Shown here: one piece after another, positions 47,313 through 56,498 of the stretch
Position numbering within the stretch: position 1 is the first letter of the stretch
Layout of the letters: the number at the start of each line of letters is the position of its first letter
The notes under the pieces: generated by a model
Database searches by the model: none
Told to the model about the DNA's origin: nothing
The model's input: only the letters and a program-made list of their open reading frames with translations
Assembly (NCBI GenBank): GCA_002712165.1
Contig: PASS01000054.1
Coordinates: forward strand, 8,428 to 72,427
Length of the DNA: 64,000 nt
Source: Fidelibacterota bacterium
Lineage (GTDB): Bacteria; Pseudomonadota; Alphaproteobacteria; Rhodospirillales; Rhodospirillaceae
Direction of reading: 5' to 3'
Translations under genes and position numbers: made by a program

Positions 47313-49394
47313 TCAATGCTTGTTAGATAAAACTGATTCGAGGTTATTAGGCACTCTTTTTTCAAAATTCAAAATTGCCCGATAAACTAATAGATTCTCC
47401 AAAACGCGTTGGACATAGTTGCGCGTTTCTGAAAATGGTATCCTCTCGACCCAATCAATCGGATCAACGTCTGGGTGGCGAGGATCCCCAAATCTACGAA
47501 TCCATTGGCGAGAGCGTCTAGGGCCAGCATTGTAGCTAGCAGAAGCTAGCAAATAAGACCCTCCAAACGAGTTAATCAGCGAATTAAGGTATTTCGAACC
47601 CAACTGAATATTATACCTTGGGTCTACTGTAAGTTTAGATCTAATGTATTTGATCCCAGCGTTACGTGCTGTTGAACGCGCAGTGGAAGGCATCAACTGC
47701 ATTAAACCACGTGCACCAGCGCTACTGCGTGCGGATAGATCAAAATTGCTTTCTTGGCGAGCAGTTGCAAGAACAAAAGCTTTTTCAGGTGAATCCGTAT
47801 AATCATAAAACGGTACCGGAAATGCGTATTTCAACAGAGTTATTTTTTCCCTTGCGGCTTGCCGAGATATCCAAACACCTATGTCCGGGCGGGCTAGCCT
47901 GTTCATTAATTCGGCGGCGAGATATCGCGTACTGCTGAGTTTATTAGAGGCTGAAAGAGCTTGAGCAAATCGGCGCTGATGTTTTTTTTCACCAGCGTGA
48001 AGTAGAAAACTCATCACTTGAGTTAACTCATTGACCTTGAAACTTTCTCTCTCTGCATCTGTCGGCAAAGGATCACTAGGTAATGGCAGTAATGATTCTT
48101 GAGTCAAACGGCCAATTGCTAGTTGCCCATAATATCTGGTGGGATATTCTGCTGCTCTGAGGTACCATGTCTGGGCAATGTCGATATTCCCCAAATCTTC
48201 TAGAGCTCGCCCAACCCAATAGGCTCCACGAGATAAACTCACCGGCATTTGAACGGTTTCATATACCTTTTTAAAATGAGGAAGCGCCGTATCGGCATCG
48301 TTAAGAAATCTAAGTGCTATCCAGCCTGCTAGCCACTCAGCTTCTGACACGCTTATGGCGTCATCCGCTCCGTGGTTCTTGGCTATGTCGTAAGCTTCCG
48401 TCACAAAGCCTTTTGAAAGTGCATCTCGTGCTAGGATATGGCGCTCTTTCCACCATAGATCTGGTCTTGAGGACTTAACTAAGGTTCTTGGAATAAGCTT
48501 TCGGGCTTCATTTTCAAGGCCCCGCTGTCGCCTCCATTTAACACGATTGTATAGCAGGCCAGAGTCCCTTTGAAGTTGCGATGGGACTCTAGCAATGGCT
48601 GCATCTACTCCGCTTCTAGATGTAATGAGCGCAATTCGAGCTCGTGCAAGTAGTTGATATTCGCGACTAATAAACTTTAGACTTCGTCTTGCAGCAGATA
48701 TGCGTCCAGCATAGAGGAGTCGGTCAATGCGATTCCAATAGTCTTCGGCGGTAAAAAATTTCCCGAATTCTTTGAGGATCATTTGCTCCTTATCACGTCC
48801 GGACAATCCTTCAATCCAAGCTCGCCTAGCTAGTTCTTCAGCTGCTTCTTTGTTGCCGATGTCTTTTAGGGCAATTGCGTATGAAAACATACCTGCTGTA
48901 GTTAGTGGAGGGTGAGATGTGAACCAAGTCATCAAGACAGTGCTCGGAATGGTATGGTCTATGGCGAATTCAGCCCTACGCCTCAACTCTCTGAGTGATG
49001 GCCAATTTGGATTTTCATCTACAAAGTTTATTCTTTCCAAAAAACCGATATTTGCACCAGGTTGCAGCATATGTATCCAGTCAATAATTTTCTTTGGGAT
49101 TGGGTTAGATGCTTTGGAGGCAATAAACTTTGCATTTGTCCATCTCCTACGATTTACTTCACTAATAGCTTTAGCAAATACGATACGATCTTCTGCATGC
49201 GTAATGTCCTGGATCTCACTATATAGTTCCAAACTCTGCGTCGCTAAATGTGGTTTTGGAGTGGGTAAAATGAAAGGCAAGGGGAAGAAGTTTGCGCTTT
49301 GGCCATAGGCTGATGAAAAATGTACACCCTCAAGAAATGTGATGCACACCAGTGTCAAGATTGTGGCGCATTTATGAAAAGGAGTCGAAATCAT
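47313..49394 (-). CDS. slt: Soluble lytic murein transglycosylase (Slt70-like)
   Basis: A secreted enzyme that cleaves peptidoglycan glycan strands with formation of 1,6-anhydro ends. A long alpha-superhelical U-domain (roughly the first 500 residues, TPR-like) is followed by the GH23 catalytic domain. The catalytic Glu is in TARQESNFDLSARS, followed by GARGLMQLMPSTA and SASYNAGPRRSRQW. The track's TTG start (49508) puts 38 residues before the signal peptide; ATG 49394 starts right at it (signal ending SSAYGQS) and gives 693 residues. It faces the bactofilin gene and is divergent from dapA. Confidence 0.94.
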   Translation of the reverse strand: MISTPFHKCATILTLVCITFLEGVHFSSAYGQSANFFPLPFILPTPKPHLATQSLELYSEIQDITHAEDRIVFAKAISEVNRRRWTNAKFIASKASNPIPKKIIDWIHMLQPGANIGFLERINFVDENPNWPSLRELRRRAEFAIDHTIPSTVLMTWFTSHPPLTTAGMFSYAIALKDIGNKEAAEELARRAWIEGLSGRDKEQMILKEFGKFFTAEDYWNRIDRLLYAGRISAARRSLKFISREYQLLARARIALITSRSGVDAAIARVPSQLQRDSGLLYNRVKWRRQRGLENEARKLIPRTLVKSSRPDLWWKERHILARDALSKGFVTEAYDIAKNHGADDAISVSEAEWLAGWIALRFLNDADTALPHFKKVYETVQMPVSLSRGAYWVGRALEDLGNIDIAQTWYLRAAEYPTRYYGQLAIGRLTQESLLPLPSDPLPTDAERESFKVNELTQVMSFLLHAGEKKHQRRFAQALSASNKLSSTRYLAAELMNRLARPDIGVWISRQAAREKITLLKYAFPVPFYDYTDSPEKAFVLATARQESNFDLSARSSAGARGLMQLMPSTARSTARNAGIKYIRSKLTVDPRYNIQLGSKYLNSLINSFGGSYLLASASYNAGPRRSRQWIRRFGDPRHPDVDPIDWVERIPFSETRNYVQRVLENLLVYRAILNFEKRVPNNLESVLSNKH

Positions 49395-49634
49395 GGAAAT
49401 ACAAGCATTCACGTATTTTTTACTACATTCAGAAAGATGAAGCGCAAATTCATTGGTTGTCCATCTAATTAATTTTATATCTGTAAGGGGATTGGCTGTC
49501 CTGAGCAAGGTTATGCTTATAGTACTGTCATAACTGAAGGGCTACTTGTGGTACCTATGGTCTGTGGTAAACTTACTTCTATTTCTACCTGCATATTTTT
49601 ATAAAAAACTTAATGTATATGAAGGAGCAGACCT

Positions 49635-50510
49635 ATGTTTCGCGGTACAATCACCGCTCTAATAACCCCATTTCGAAATGGAAAGGTAGATGAGATAGCC
49701 TTCCAAAGTTTTGTGGAGTGGCAAATTAATGAGGGCGTGCACGGTTTGGTATCCAGTGGCACAACGGGTGAATCGCCTACCCTCAGCCATGAAGAGCATA
49801 ACCGCGTAAATGAGATTTGCGTTGAGGCTGCTGGGGGACGGGTTCCAGTTATAGCGGGTACTGGGTCCAACTCAACTGACGAAGCCATACAACTAACCCA
49901 GCACGCTAAAAAAGCAGGTGCGGATGCTGCTCTTGTTGTTACTCCATACTACAACAAACCAACTCAGGATGGGCTATATCATCATTTTCTGGCGATTGCT
50001 GACTCAGTTGATATGCCCATCATTATTTATAATATTCCTGGCCGTAGCGTAGTGGATATGTCAGTTGAGACTATGACGAGACTAGCTACGCATGAGAATA
50101 TTGTCGGGGTGAAAGATGCGACCAATGATTTGGGACGAGTTATTCAGTCACGTTTAGAAATTGGTGAAGAATTTTGTCAATTATCTGGGGAAGATCCCAC
50201 TTCTGTTGCCTTTTTAGCGCATGGTGGGAAGGGGTGTATATCAGTTACCTCAAATATAGCCCCCAAATTATGTGCTCAGTTACAAGATGCTTGGCATCTT
50301 GGTGCATACGATGATGTTTTTCGCCTAAGAGATCATCTCATGCCGCTCCATAATGCGATGTTCGTTGAAACTAATCCTGCACCAGTGAAGTTTGCAGCAA
50401 GCTTACTAGGTAAGTGTTCATCGGATACGCGCTTACCAATTACTCCTTTGTCTGAGAATAGTAAGATGCGGGTAGAAGAAGCGATGCGGTTGGTGGGATT
50501 GCTCGACTAA
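49635..50510 (+). CDS. dapA: 4-hydroxy-tetrahydrodipicolinate synthase DapA
   Basis: DapA condenses pyruvate with aspartate semialdehyde in lysine and diaminopimelate synthesis. The Schiff-base lysine is Lys160 in VGVKDA, Thr44/45 are in SGTTGESPTL, and Tyr132 is in IYNIPGRS. PYYNKPTQDGLY near residue 105 is the usual loop. The length of 291 residues is normal. GAAGGAG stands before the ATG. Placement between slt and smpB is common in alphaproteobacteria. Confidence 0.97.
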   Translation: MFRGTITALITPFRNGKVDEIAFQSFVEWQINEGVHGLVSSGTTGESPTLSHEEHNRVNEICVEAAGGRVPVIAGTGSNSTDEAIQLTQHAKKAGADAALVVTPYYNKPTQDGLYHHFLAIADSVDMPIIIYNIPGRSVVDMSVETMTRLATHENIVGVKDATNDLGRVIQSRLEIGEEFCQLSGEDPTSVAFLAHGGKGCISVTSNIAPKLCAQLQDAWHLGAYDDVFRLRDHLMPLHNAMFVETNPAPVKFAASLLGKCSSDTRLPITPLSENSKMRVEEAMRLVGLLD

Positions 50511-50599
50511 AGTAACGGAATATGGCTTTGATTCAGGCTTTAATATTAACTTCTGAGAAGTAGAAAAATTTAGGTATTCCTAATTAGTGCATAGATATT

Positions 50600-51070
50600 A
50601 TGAATAAAGTACTGATTTCACATGGTAGCGTCGCCCAGAATCGGAAGGCTCGGCGAGACTATGTAATTGAAGATACTATGGAGGCAGGGATCATATTGAC
50701 GGGTAGTGAGGTTAAGTCCTTGAGGAATGGACGTTGCACGATCGTTGAAGCATTTGCGCAACCTGAGAACGGCGAAATATACCTCATCAATGCTCATATT
50801 CCAGCATATGAAGGAGCTAGTCATTTCCAACACGAGGAACGCAGAAAAAGAAAACTATTATTACATAAAAAAGAAGTCGACCGCGTGATGTCCGCTGTTG
50901 GACGTAAAGGCATGACTCTAGTGCCATTGAGTGTTTATTTTAATAACCGCGGTATCGCAAAGGTACAATTGGGTCTTGCTAAGGGTAAAACGCATATTGA
51001 TCGTCGTGAAGATATTAAAAATCGAGAATGGCAACGTGAGCAGGCCCGTGTCCTGCGAGCAAAAGGATAG
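50600..51070 (+). CDS. smpB: SsrA-binding protein SmpB
   Basis: SmpB brings tmRNA to stalled ribosomes. The protein has the OB-fold motifs ARRDYVIEDTMEAGIILTGS and EVKSLRNGRC, AHIPAYEGASHFQHEERRKR in the middle, and the basic tail DRREDIKNREWQREQARVLR. The length of 156 residues is normal. It starts 89 bp after dapA. No tmRNA gene is seen next to it. Confidence 0.97.
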   Translation: MNKVLISHGSVAQNRKARRDYVIEDTMEAGIILTGSEVKSLRNGRCTIVEAFAQPENGEIYLINAHIPAYEGASHFQHEERRKRKLLLHKKEVDRVMSAVGRKGMTLVPLSVYFNNRGIAKVQLGLAKGKTHIDRREDIKNREWQREQARVLRAKG

Positions 51071-51235
51071 TACTAAAACAAAAAACTGGTGCCGCTCAAC
51101 TGTAAGCTTGTCCGTGCAAATATTTCTGAAAAAGATTATGATGGCAAAGCGCTCATCAATTACAGCATCGAGCATATAGTTCTTGGGATGTAGCTCTCAA
51201 TATAAGCAGCATGATCCAAAAAAAAGGGGAAAGTG

Positions 51236-51787
51236 ATGGTTAAAAGCATTTTGGTGAAAATATTTGGTTTTACGGTTCTGATTATAGGTGTAATTACCGG
51301 AGGCTCAGCAATGGCAATAAACGCTCACGACTTTAGCTTTGATGCAATTGAAGGTGGACCGTTGCCAATGTCGAAATTCAAGGGGCAAGCAGTACTGGTT
51401 GTCAATACGGCATCATTTTGCGGTTTCACATCACAATACGATGGTCTGCAGGGGCTTTGGGAGGATTACCAAGATAAAGGCCTGGTAGTATTGGGTGTGC
51501 CTGCAAATAATTTCGGTGGGCAGGAACCCGGTAGTAATCAAGATATCAAACAATTCTGTGAAGCAAACTTTTCGGTGGATTTTCCTCTAACTGCTAAAGA
51601 ATCTGTAGTAGGTGAGGATGCTCATCCATTTTATAAATGGGCTAAAGAAGATTTTGGTGCACCAAAATGGAACTTTCATAAATACCTTGTCGATGCAGAT
51701 GGTAATTTAGTCGCTGCTTTCTCTAGTTTGGTCAAGCCGCAAAGCAAGAAACTCACCCGAGCTGTTGACAAAGCTTTAGGAAAATAA
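51236..51787 (+). CDS. Secreted glutathione peroxidase family protein
   Basis: A thioredoxin-fold peroxidase of 183 residues. A signal peptide (FTVLIIGVITGGSAMA) predicts a periplasmic location, unlike most bacterial homologues. The catalytic cysteine is in NTASFCGFTSQY, the glutamine in PANNFGGQEPG and the tryptophan in APKWNFHKYLVD, so the triad is intact. With a Cys instead of selenocysteine, such enzymes usually use thioredoxin-like reductants and detoxify lipid or organic hydroperoxides. The track's GTG precedes ATG 51236 by one codon; GGGGAAA lies just upstream. Confidence 0.92.
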   Translation: MVKSILVKIFGFTVLIIGVITGGSAMAINAHDFSFDAIEGGPLPMSKFKGQAVLVVNTASFCGFTSQYDGLQGLWEDYQDKGLVVLGVPANNFGGQEPGSNQDIKQFCEANFSVDFPLTAKESVVGEDAHPFYKWAKEDFGAPKWNFHKYLVDADGNLVAAFSSLVKPQSKKLTRAVDKALGK

Positions 51788-51825
51788 ATGAGGGCCAAGA
51801 ATAGACGGGCGATCGGAGGAATAGT

Positions 51826-52509
51826 TTATCTATTTGTGGTATTGATCGCAGTCTTCAATGCTTCGTGAAACATGGGCTCCGTCAAGACCTTGGTATTAAT
51901 GTTGTAGCGTGAACAATGATAGCTATCGATTACTGATATACTATTCTCTAAGCAATGTACGGCATTGTGTTTGAATGGATATGTAGATTTTCGAGCCCCT
52001 AAAGTTGATAGTATTGCGTCGTGGGCGATCCGACCAAGAGCTAGAATTGATTTTAGGCGGGACATGGTTTTAATTTCAGCTTCCAAAAAGTTGCGGCATG
52101 TTTTCTGTTCTTCTGTAGTGGGCTTGTTAGCTGGAGGAACGCAGCGAACTGCATTCGTAATGCGACACCCAGTCAAGACTAGTCCGTCATTAGCGGCTGC
52201 ACCATACACGCCTTTTGCTAAGCCAAACTTTAGTAGGCTGGGATAAAGTAGGTCACCTGCATAGTCACCGGTGAATGGGCGCCCAGTTCGATTTGCTCCT
52301 TTTAATCCTGGCGCGAGTCCTACAATTAAAAGGTTTGCGCTAGCCGGTCCGAATGCAGACACTGCACCATTATGCCATTCAGGAAATTTACGGATATTAT
52401 CTACCCGAAATTGCACTAAACGTTTGCATAAACCACATTCTTGTGGAGGCGCAGCTAAGAGAGCGGCTCTTTCTATCTCTTCCTTTTTCATTGGGCACTC
52501 ATAATTCAA
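51826..52509 (-). CDS. Uracil-DNA glycosylase, family 4/5 (UdgB-like)
   Basis: A base-excision repair enzyme. Motif A is GLAPGLKGANRTGRPFTGD; the AP rather than GEAPG form, with Ala-Pro-Gly-Leu-Lys-Gly, fits family 5 (UdgB). Motif B is seen as DSYHCSRYNINTK. Cysteines at CGLCKRL near the start and at GCRITNAVRC near the middle match the four ligands of the iron-sulfur cluster. The length is 227 residues; ATG 52491 (MKKEEI) is another start. It converges on the peroxidase gene. The family 4 versus 5 assignment is from motif memory. Confidence 0.88.
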   Translation of the reverse strand: MNYECPMKKEEIERAALLAAPPQECGLCKRLVQFRVDNIRKFPEWHNGAVSAFGPASANLLIVGLAPGLKGANRTGRPFTGDYAGDLLYPSLLKFGLAKGVYGAAANDGLVLTGCRITNAVRCVPPANKPTTEEQKTCRNFLEAEIKTMSRLKSILALGRIAHDAILSTLGARKSTYPFKHNAVHCLENSISVIDSYHCSRYNINTKVLTEPMFHEALKTAINTTNR

Positions 52510-52596
52510 TATTCAAAGGATTTATCTCTTTGATAAAATACGAACGGCTTTGTATGTATCTAATAAAAATCCAGCAATTCTTTCTGCGGATTAGTG

Positions 52597-52610
52597 TATT
52601 ATTAATAATA
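52597..52610. repeat. 14-bp perfect palindrome, AT only
   Basis: TATTATTAATAATA lies in the 225-bp AT-rich gap between the uracil-DNA glycosylase gene and folK. It could belong to either promoter; in such AT-rich sequence it may be chance. Confidence 0.35.
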
Positions 52611-52734
52611 TAACTTAAATACAGTGGTATAGTGAACAAACTTAATTGTATTTATAAGATATACTTATTATCTCATTATAAAATATATATAAAAATTAGG
52701 TTTTTATTGCTTCTTTAAATGTCTAGGAACCCCA

Positions 52735-53229
52735 ATGATATTTATTGGCCTTGGAGGAAACCTTTCTAGCTGGGCTGGCTCACCACTTCAGACTTGTACT
52801 GCCGCTTTGTCTCATTTGGAGCGTGGGGGCGTAAACATTCTTCGTTGCTCGTATTGGTACAAAACAGAGCCTGTGCCGAGCTCTGATCAACCATGGTTTG
52901 TTAACGCTGTTGCTGAGGTGCAAACACAACATAACCCTCGGGAATTACTGCATCTTTTGCATTCTGTAGAGGAACTCTTTGAAAGAGAGCGAAGTACTTT
53001 GAATGAGGCGAGAACCCTTGATTTAGACCTCCTTGCGTTCCATGGATTAGTTTGGGGACCAGGTGAGTCTCCACCTATTTTACCCCATCCGCGCCTTCAT
53101 ATGAGGGCTTTTGTTCTTTTACCTATGCTTGATATAGCTCCAGAGTGGCGCCATCCAGTGCTCGGAGAGACAACACGTGAGATGTCACAGCGGCTCGCAT
53201 CAGATCATAAGGTCTTACGTTTGTGCTAA
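52735..53229 (+). CDS. folK: 6-hydroxymethyl-7,8-dihydropterin pyrophosphokinase FolK
   Basis: FolK pyrophosphorylates hydroxymethyldihydropterin in folate synthesis. Motifs are FIGLGGNLSSWAGSP at the start, SYWYKTEPVPSSDQPWFVN near residue 38, and ARTLDLDLLAF near residue 92 with the magnesium-binding aspartates. LPHPRLHMRAFVLLPML follows. The length of 164 residues is normal. AGGAA precedes the ATG. Confidence 0.96.
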   Translation: MIFIGLGGNLSSWAGSPLQTCTAALSHLERGGVNILRCSYWYKTEPVPSSDQPWFVNAVAEVQTQHNPRELLHLLHSVEELFERERSTLNEARTLDLDLLAFHGLVWGPGESPPILPHPRLHMRAFVLLPMLDIAPEWRHPVLGETTREMSQRLASDHKVLRLC

Positions 53230-53382
53230 GATTGAGGCAAGGCCTTGAGTACTGGGGCGATTGAGCGTAGAAATGCTCAGCTTTCAGACCGTCTGCTTAC
53301 TTTTTGGCGGTGTGCTTCTGATAGCAGGTCGTGCCTTTCTATCTTAAGAGGGCATGCATTCTTAGAAAGATGAGGAGTTATC

Positions 53383-54198
53383 ATGGCCCGCGTTACGGTC
53401 GAAGACTGTGTTGAGAAGGTAACCAATCGTTTTGAATTGGTTATGGTGGCGTCGCAGCGTTCGCGCGAAATATCAGCTGGAGCAGAGCCTCGCGTAGAGA
53501 TTGATAGGGATAAAAACCCGGTCGTAGCTTTGCGTGAAATAGCCGAAGATAAGGCTAGCCCTGAGGAGTTATACAATAGTCTGGTGCAAAGTCTCCAACG
53601 CCATGTTGAGGTAGATGAACCCGAAGAAGACGGATTTGATGCTATGGCATCAAATCCTGAGTTTAATGAAATCAGAAATAATACTGAGGAAACCGAATCC
53701 CCACGTCCCAAGGTACGGGATTTGTATGAAGATCAACCTGGCAGTGATGAATTAACATTGACTACTCCTTCGGTAGCTTCACCAGCCATGCAAACCAATA
53801 TTACACCAGAACCGTCTTTAGATTCGCTAGCCGAGCCACTGCCTGCAACGCCATTTGAACCACCTTCGGCTTCTCCAGCTGAGCCGCCTTCGGCTTCTCC
53901 AGCAGAGCCACCTCCGGCTTCTCCAGCAGAACCACCTCCGGCTTCTACAGCTGAGCCACCTCCGGCTTCTAAAGCTGAGCCACCTCCGGCTTCCACAGCT
54001 GAGCCACCTCCGGCTTCTACAGCTGAGCCACCCGCGGCCTCTCCAGTTGAACCACCTCCGGCTTCTCCATTTGAACCACCGCCGGCCTCACCAGTTGATC
54101 AAACGACTATTACGACGGATGAACCACCGATAGCTGCGCCAGTTGAACAGACAACGATTGCTCATGAAGGTTTCGAAGAGGACGAAGATAGAGGTTAA
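53383..54198 (+). CDS. rpoZ: RNA polymerase omega subunit with long Pro/Ala/Glu repeat tail
   Basis: Residues 1-70 are a normal omega subunit: [20 protein letters not shown], then [24 protein letters not shown] and the alphaproteobacterial stretch [20 protein letters not shown]. Omega helps assemble beta' into RNA polymerase and forms part of the ppGpp site in Proteobacteria; spoT lies just downstream. From about residue 75 the protein runs on for some 195 residues of acidic and Pro-rich sequence, against the usual total of 90-150. Residues 151-238 are eleven octapeptides of EPPPASxA type, encoded by 24-bp DNA repeats. The last residues are acidic ([11 protein letters not shown]). The frame stays open through all repeats and beyond, so the tail is probably translated. 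Confidence 0.93.
   Translation: MARVTVEDCVEKVTNRFELVMVASQRSREISAGAEPRVEIDRDKNPVVALREIAEDKASPEELYNSLVQSLQRHVEVDEPEEDGFDAMASNPEFNEIRNNTEETESPRPKVRDLYEDQPGSDELTLTTPSVASPAMQTNITPEPSLDSLAEPLPATPFEPPSASPAEPPSASPAEPPPASPAEPPPASTAEPPPASKAEPPPASTAEPPPASTAEPPAASPVEPPPASPFEPPPASPVDQTTITTDEPPIAAPVEQTTIAHEGFEEDEDRG
53833..54096 (+). repeat. 24-bp tandem repeat (one degenerate plus ten units) in rpoZ
   Basis: Ten contiguous 24-bp units run from 53857 to 54096, consensus close to GAGCCACCTCCGGCTTCTnC AGCT, coding EPP(P/S)AS(P/T)A. A degenerate unit (EPLPATPF) precedes them. After them the octad rhythm continues weakly ([24 protein letters not shown]). The number of units may vary between strains. Confidence 0.95.
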
Positions 54199-54205
54199 TT
54201 TTTTG

Positions 54206-54236
54206 ACGCGTGAGAATGTAGAATGATCGCACGCGT
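54206..54236. repeat. 7-bp perfect inverted repeat between rpoZ and spoT
   Basis: ACGCGTG and CACGCGT are reverse complements separated by 17 bases, 8 bp after the rpoZ stop. No T-run follows, so an intrinsic terminator is unlikely; it might be an attenuating hairpin or an operator ahead of spoT. Confidence 0.35.
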
Positions 54237-54317
54237 TACCCTGCTATTCTTAAGCACTTGCGAGTTCTTTCTTAGCTCCCCTAGTCTACACTCTAAAATC
54301 TTGGTTAGGGCCTGCTG

Positions 54318-56483
54318 ATGCTTCGTCAATTCGAACTTCTTGAACGCATTAAGGCATACGATCCAAAGGCGGACGAGGACTTCGTCAACCGCGCCTATGT
54401 CTATGCTATGAAGATGCATGGTTCCCAGAAGCGCGAATCAGGCGATCCTTATTTTTCACACCCTCTGGAAGTTGCTGGAATCCTGACAAATTATAAGTTG
54501 GATGCTGCCTCCATTGTGACGGCTCTATTACATGACATTGTTGAAGACACAAGGGCGACTCTCGAGGAAATAAGAGAGATCTTTGGGGAAGAGACTGCCC
54601 GTCTTGTAGATGGAGTTACTAAGCTAACCAGAATTCAAGTGCAAAATGTAGAAACTAAGCAGGCAGAAAATTTTCGTAAGTTTGTGCTAGCAATGTCCGA
54701 AGACATTCGAGTGCTTATGGTTAAGCTTGCCGACCGTTTGCATAACATGCGTACGCTTAATTATATAGCTGACTCAGATAAACGTCGGTCGATTGCTATG
54801 GAGACAATGGAAATTTACGCGCCATTAGCAGAGCGTATTGGCATGCAAGAGATAAAAACAGAGCTTGAAGATTTATCTTTTGCGGAACTTCATGCAGAAG
54901 CCCGTGAATCGATTCTCACTCGTCTACGATTTCTGGAATTACATGGTGGCGATTTAGTCGTAAAGATTATGGATGAGCTGGATCAAGTAATTTCGAAAGC
55001 GAATATAAAAGGATACGTATCGGGGCGGGAAAAAACGGCTTATTCCATTTGGAGGAAAATGCAAATCAAGGATGTTAGTTTTGCTCAATTATCCGATATA
55101 ATGGCGTTTCGCATTATGGTTAACTCAATCGAAGATTGTTATAGCATCTTAGGTGTAGTGCACAGATCTTATCCGACAGTACCAGGTAGATTCAAAGATT
55201 ATATTTCCACGCCGAAACGGAATGGTTATCGTTCAATCCATACGTCTGTGATTGGTCCGCAAAAACATAAAATTGAAATTCAAATTCGCACTCACGAAAT
55301 GCATGAAATTTCTGAGTTAGGCGTGGCGGCCCACTGGCGATACAAGTCCACAGATAATTCGTTAGGTAGTGATGTCTTGAATCCAATGGAGGGGCGCCAA
55401 TATTTGTGGCTCCAAGAATTGCTTGATATTTTAGAGCATGCCCCAACACCACAAGAATTTCTGGAACACACAAAGTTAGAAATGTTTCAGGATCAAGTAT
55501 TTTGCTTTACCCCAAAGGGTGATCTTATTGCCCTCCCAAGAGGGGCAGGTCCTGTAGACTTTGCCTATGCAGTGCATACCGAAGTAGGCAATACTTGTGT
55601 TGGAGCAAAGGTTAATGGACGTATCGTTCCGCTACGCACGCAATTACAAAATGGAGACCAAGTAGAGGTAGTAACTTCGTCCGCGCAAAAACCTTCTCCT
55701 GAATGGGAGGGCTTTATCGTTACAGGTAAAGCACGCGCTCATATCCGAAGGCGGTTTCGCTCAGACGCGCGTATGGAATACATAAAACTTGGCCAAGAAA
55801 TTTTGGAAAAGACGTTTACCAAAGAAGGCTATTTACTTTCGGATAAAGGTCTCCGCGGTGTGATGGGCAAGTTCGGTGTTGAGACAATTGAAGATTTGTA
55901 TGAGAAAGTGGGTGAGGGTAGGTTAGTTGGGCGTGAAGTTTTAGTTGCGGTATACCCCGGAGTGCGCAGTGCGGGTACTGAAAATGTAATCGATTTATCG
56001 CAAGCGAGGCTTAAGCAATCTCATAATAATGATAGCGCTATTGCAATTCGTGGCTTGACGCACGGCATGGCCGTTCATATTTCTACGTGCTGTTGCCCTT
56101 TGCCGGGTGATCGTATTATCGGAATTACAGCTGATGGGCGTGGTGTTGATATACACACTATAGATTGTGAGACTCTTGATGCTTACACCGACGAACCTGA
56201 GCGCTGGGTTGATTTAACCTGGGATGCTGAAGTTGATAAAGATATTCATATTGGCCGTCTAAATGTTGTGGTTGCAAACGAGCCAGGAAGCCTTGGGGAG
56301 TTTTCTGTTATCGTCGCTCGTAATCATGGAAATATTTCGAATTTAAAAATACTTAATCGTTCTCGTGAATTCTTTGAGATGAAGATAGACATTGAGGTGC
56401 GTGGAGTGAAACACCTTACCAATATAATCGCAGCACTGCGTGCCACTCCGGCCATTAATTCTGTCGAACGAGCACGAGGCTAA
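54318..56483 (+). CDS. spoT: Bifunctional (p)ppGpp synthetase/hydrolase (SpoT/Rsh)
   Basis: The single long RSH enzyme of alphaproteobacteria, controlling the alarmone ppGpp. The HD hydrolase domain is intact: YFSHPLEVAGIL and LLHDIVEDTRAT (about residues 45-85) and LADRLHNMRTL (about 140). The synthetase domain has KRNGYRSIHTSVIGP and EIQIRTHEMHEI with AAHWRYK (about 295-345). A TGS domain (CFTPKGDLIALPRGAGPVDF, about 395) and a C-terminal ACT domain follow. The length of 721 residues is normal. The gene lies just after rpoZ, whose product forms part of the ppGpp binding site. Confidence 0.97.
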   Translation: MLRQFELLERIKAYDPKADEDFVNRAYVYAMKMHGSQKRESGDPYFSHPLEVAGILTNYKLDAASIVTALLHDIVEDTRATLEEIREIFGEETARLVDGVTKLTRIQVQNVETKQAENFRKFVLAMSEDIRVLMVKLADRLHNMRTLNYIADSDKRRSIAMETMEIYAPLAERIGMQEIKTELEDLSFAELHAEARESILTRLRFLELHGGDLVVKIMDELDQVISKANIKGYVSGREKTAYSIWRKMQIKDVSFAQLSDIMAFRIMVNSIEDCYSILGVVHRSYPTVPGRFKDYISTPKRNGYRSIHTSVIGPQKHKIEIQIRTHEMHEISELGVAAHWRYKSTDNSLGSDVLNPMEGRQYLWLQELLDILEHAPTPQEFLEHTKLEMFQDQVFCFTPKGDLIALPRGAGPVDFAYAVHTEVGNTCVGAKVNGRIVPLRTQLQNGDQVEVVTSSAQKPSPEWEGFIVTGKARAHIRRRFRSDARMEYIKLGQEILEKTFTKEGYLLSDKGLRGVMGKFGVETIEDLYEKVGEGRLVGREVLVAVYPGVRSAGTENVIDLSQARLKQSHNNDSAIAIRGLTHGMAVHISTCCCPLPGDRIIGITADGRGVDIHTIDCETLDAYTDEPERWVDLTWDAEVDKDIHIGRLNVVVANEPGSLGEFSVIVARNHGNISNLKILNRSREFFEMKIDIEVRGVKHLTNIIAALRATPAINSVERARG

Positions 56484-56498
56484 CGGAGCGATTGGTTA

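Noticed and set aside
51071-51235. tmRNA (ssrA) next to smpB
   Set aside because: The 165-bp gap is too short and shows no tRNA-like ends or tag reading frame.
53833-54096. CRISPR-like array
   Set aside because: The repeats are contiguous 24-bp coding units without spacers.
53733-54133. ORFs on both strands across the rpoZ repeat (Glu/Gly/Ser-rich and Leu/Arg-rich)
   Set aside because: They are shadows of the 24-bp repeats in other frames; the omega domain fixes the real frame.
54206-54236. Intrinsic terminator after rpoZ
   Set aside because: The 7-bp stem has a 17-base loop and is not followed by a T-run.
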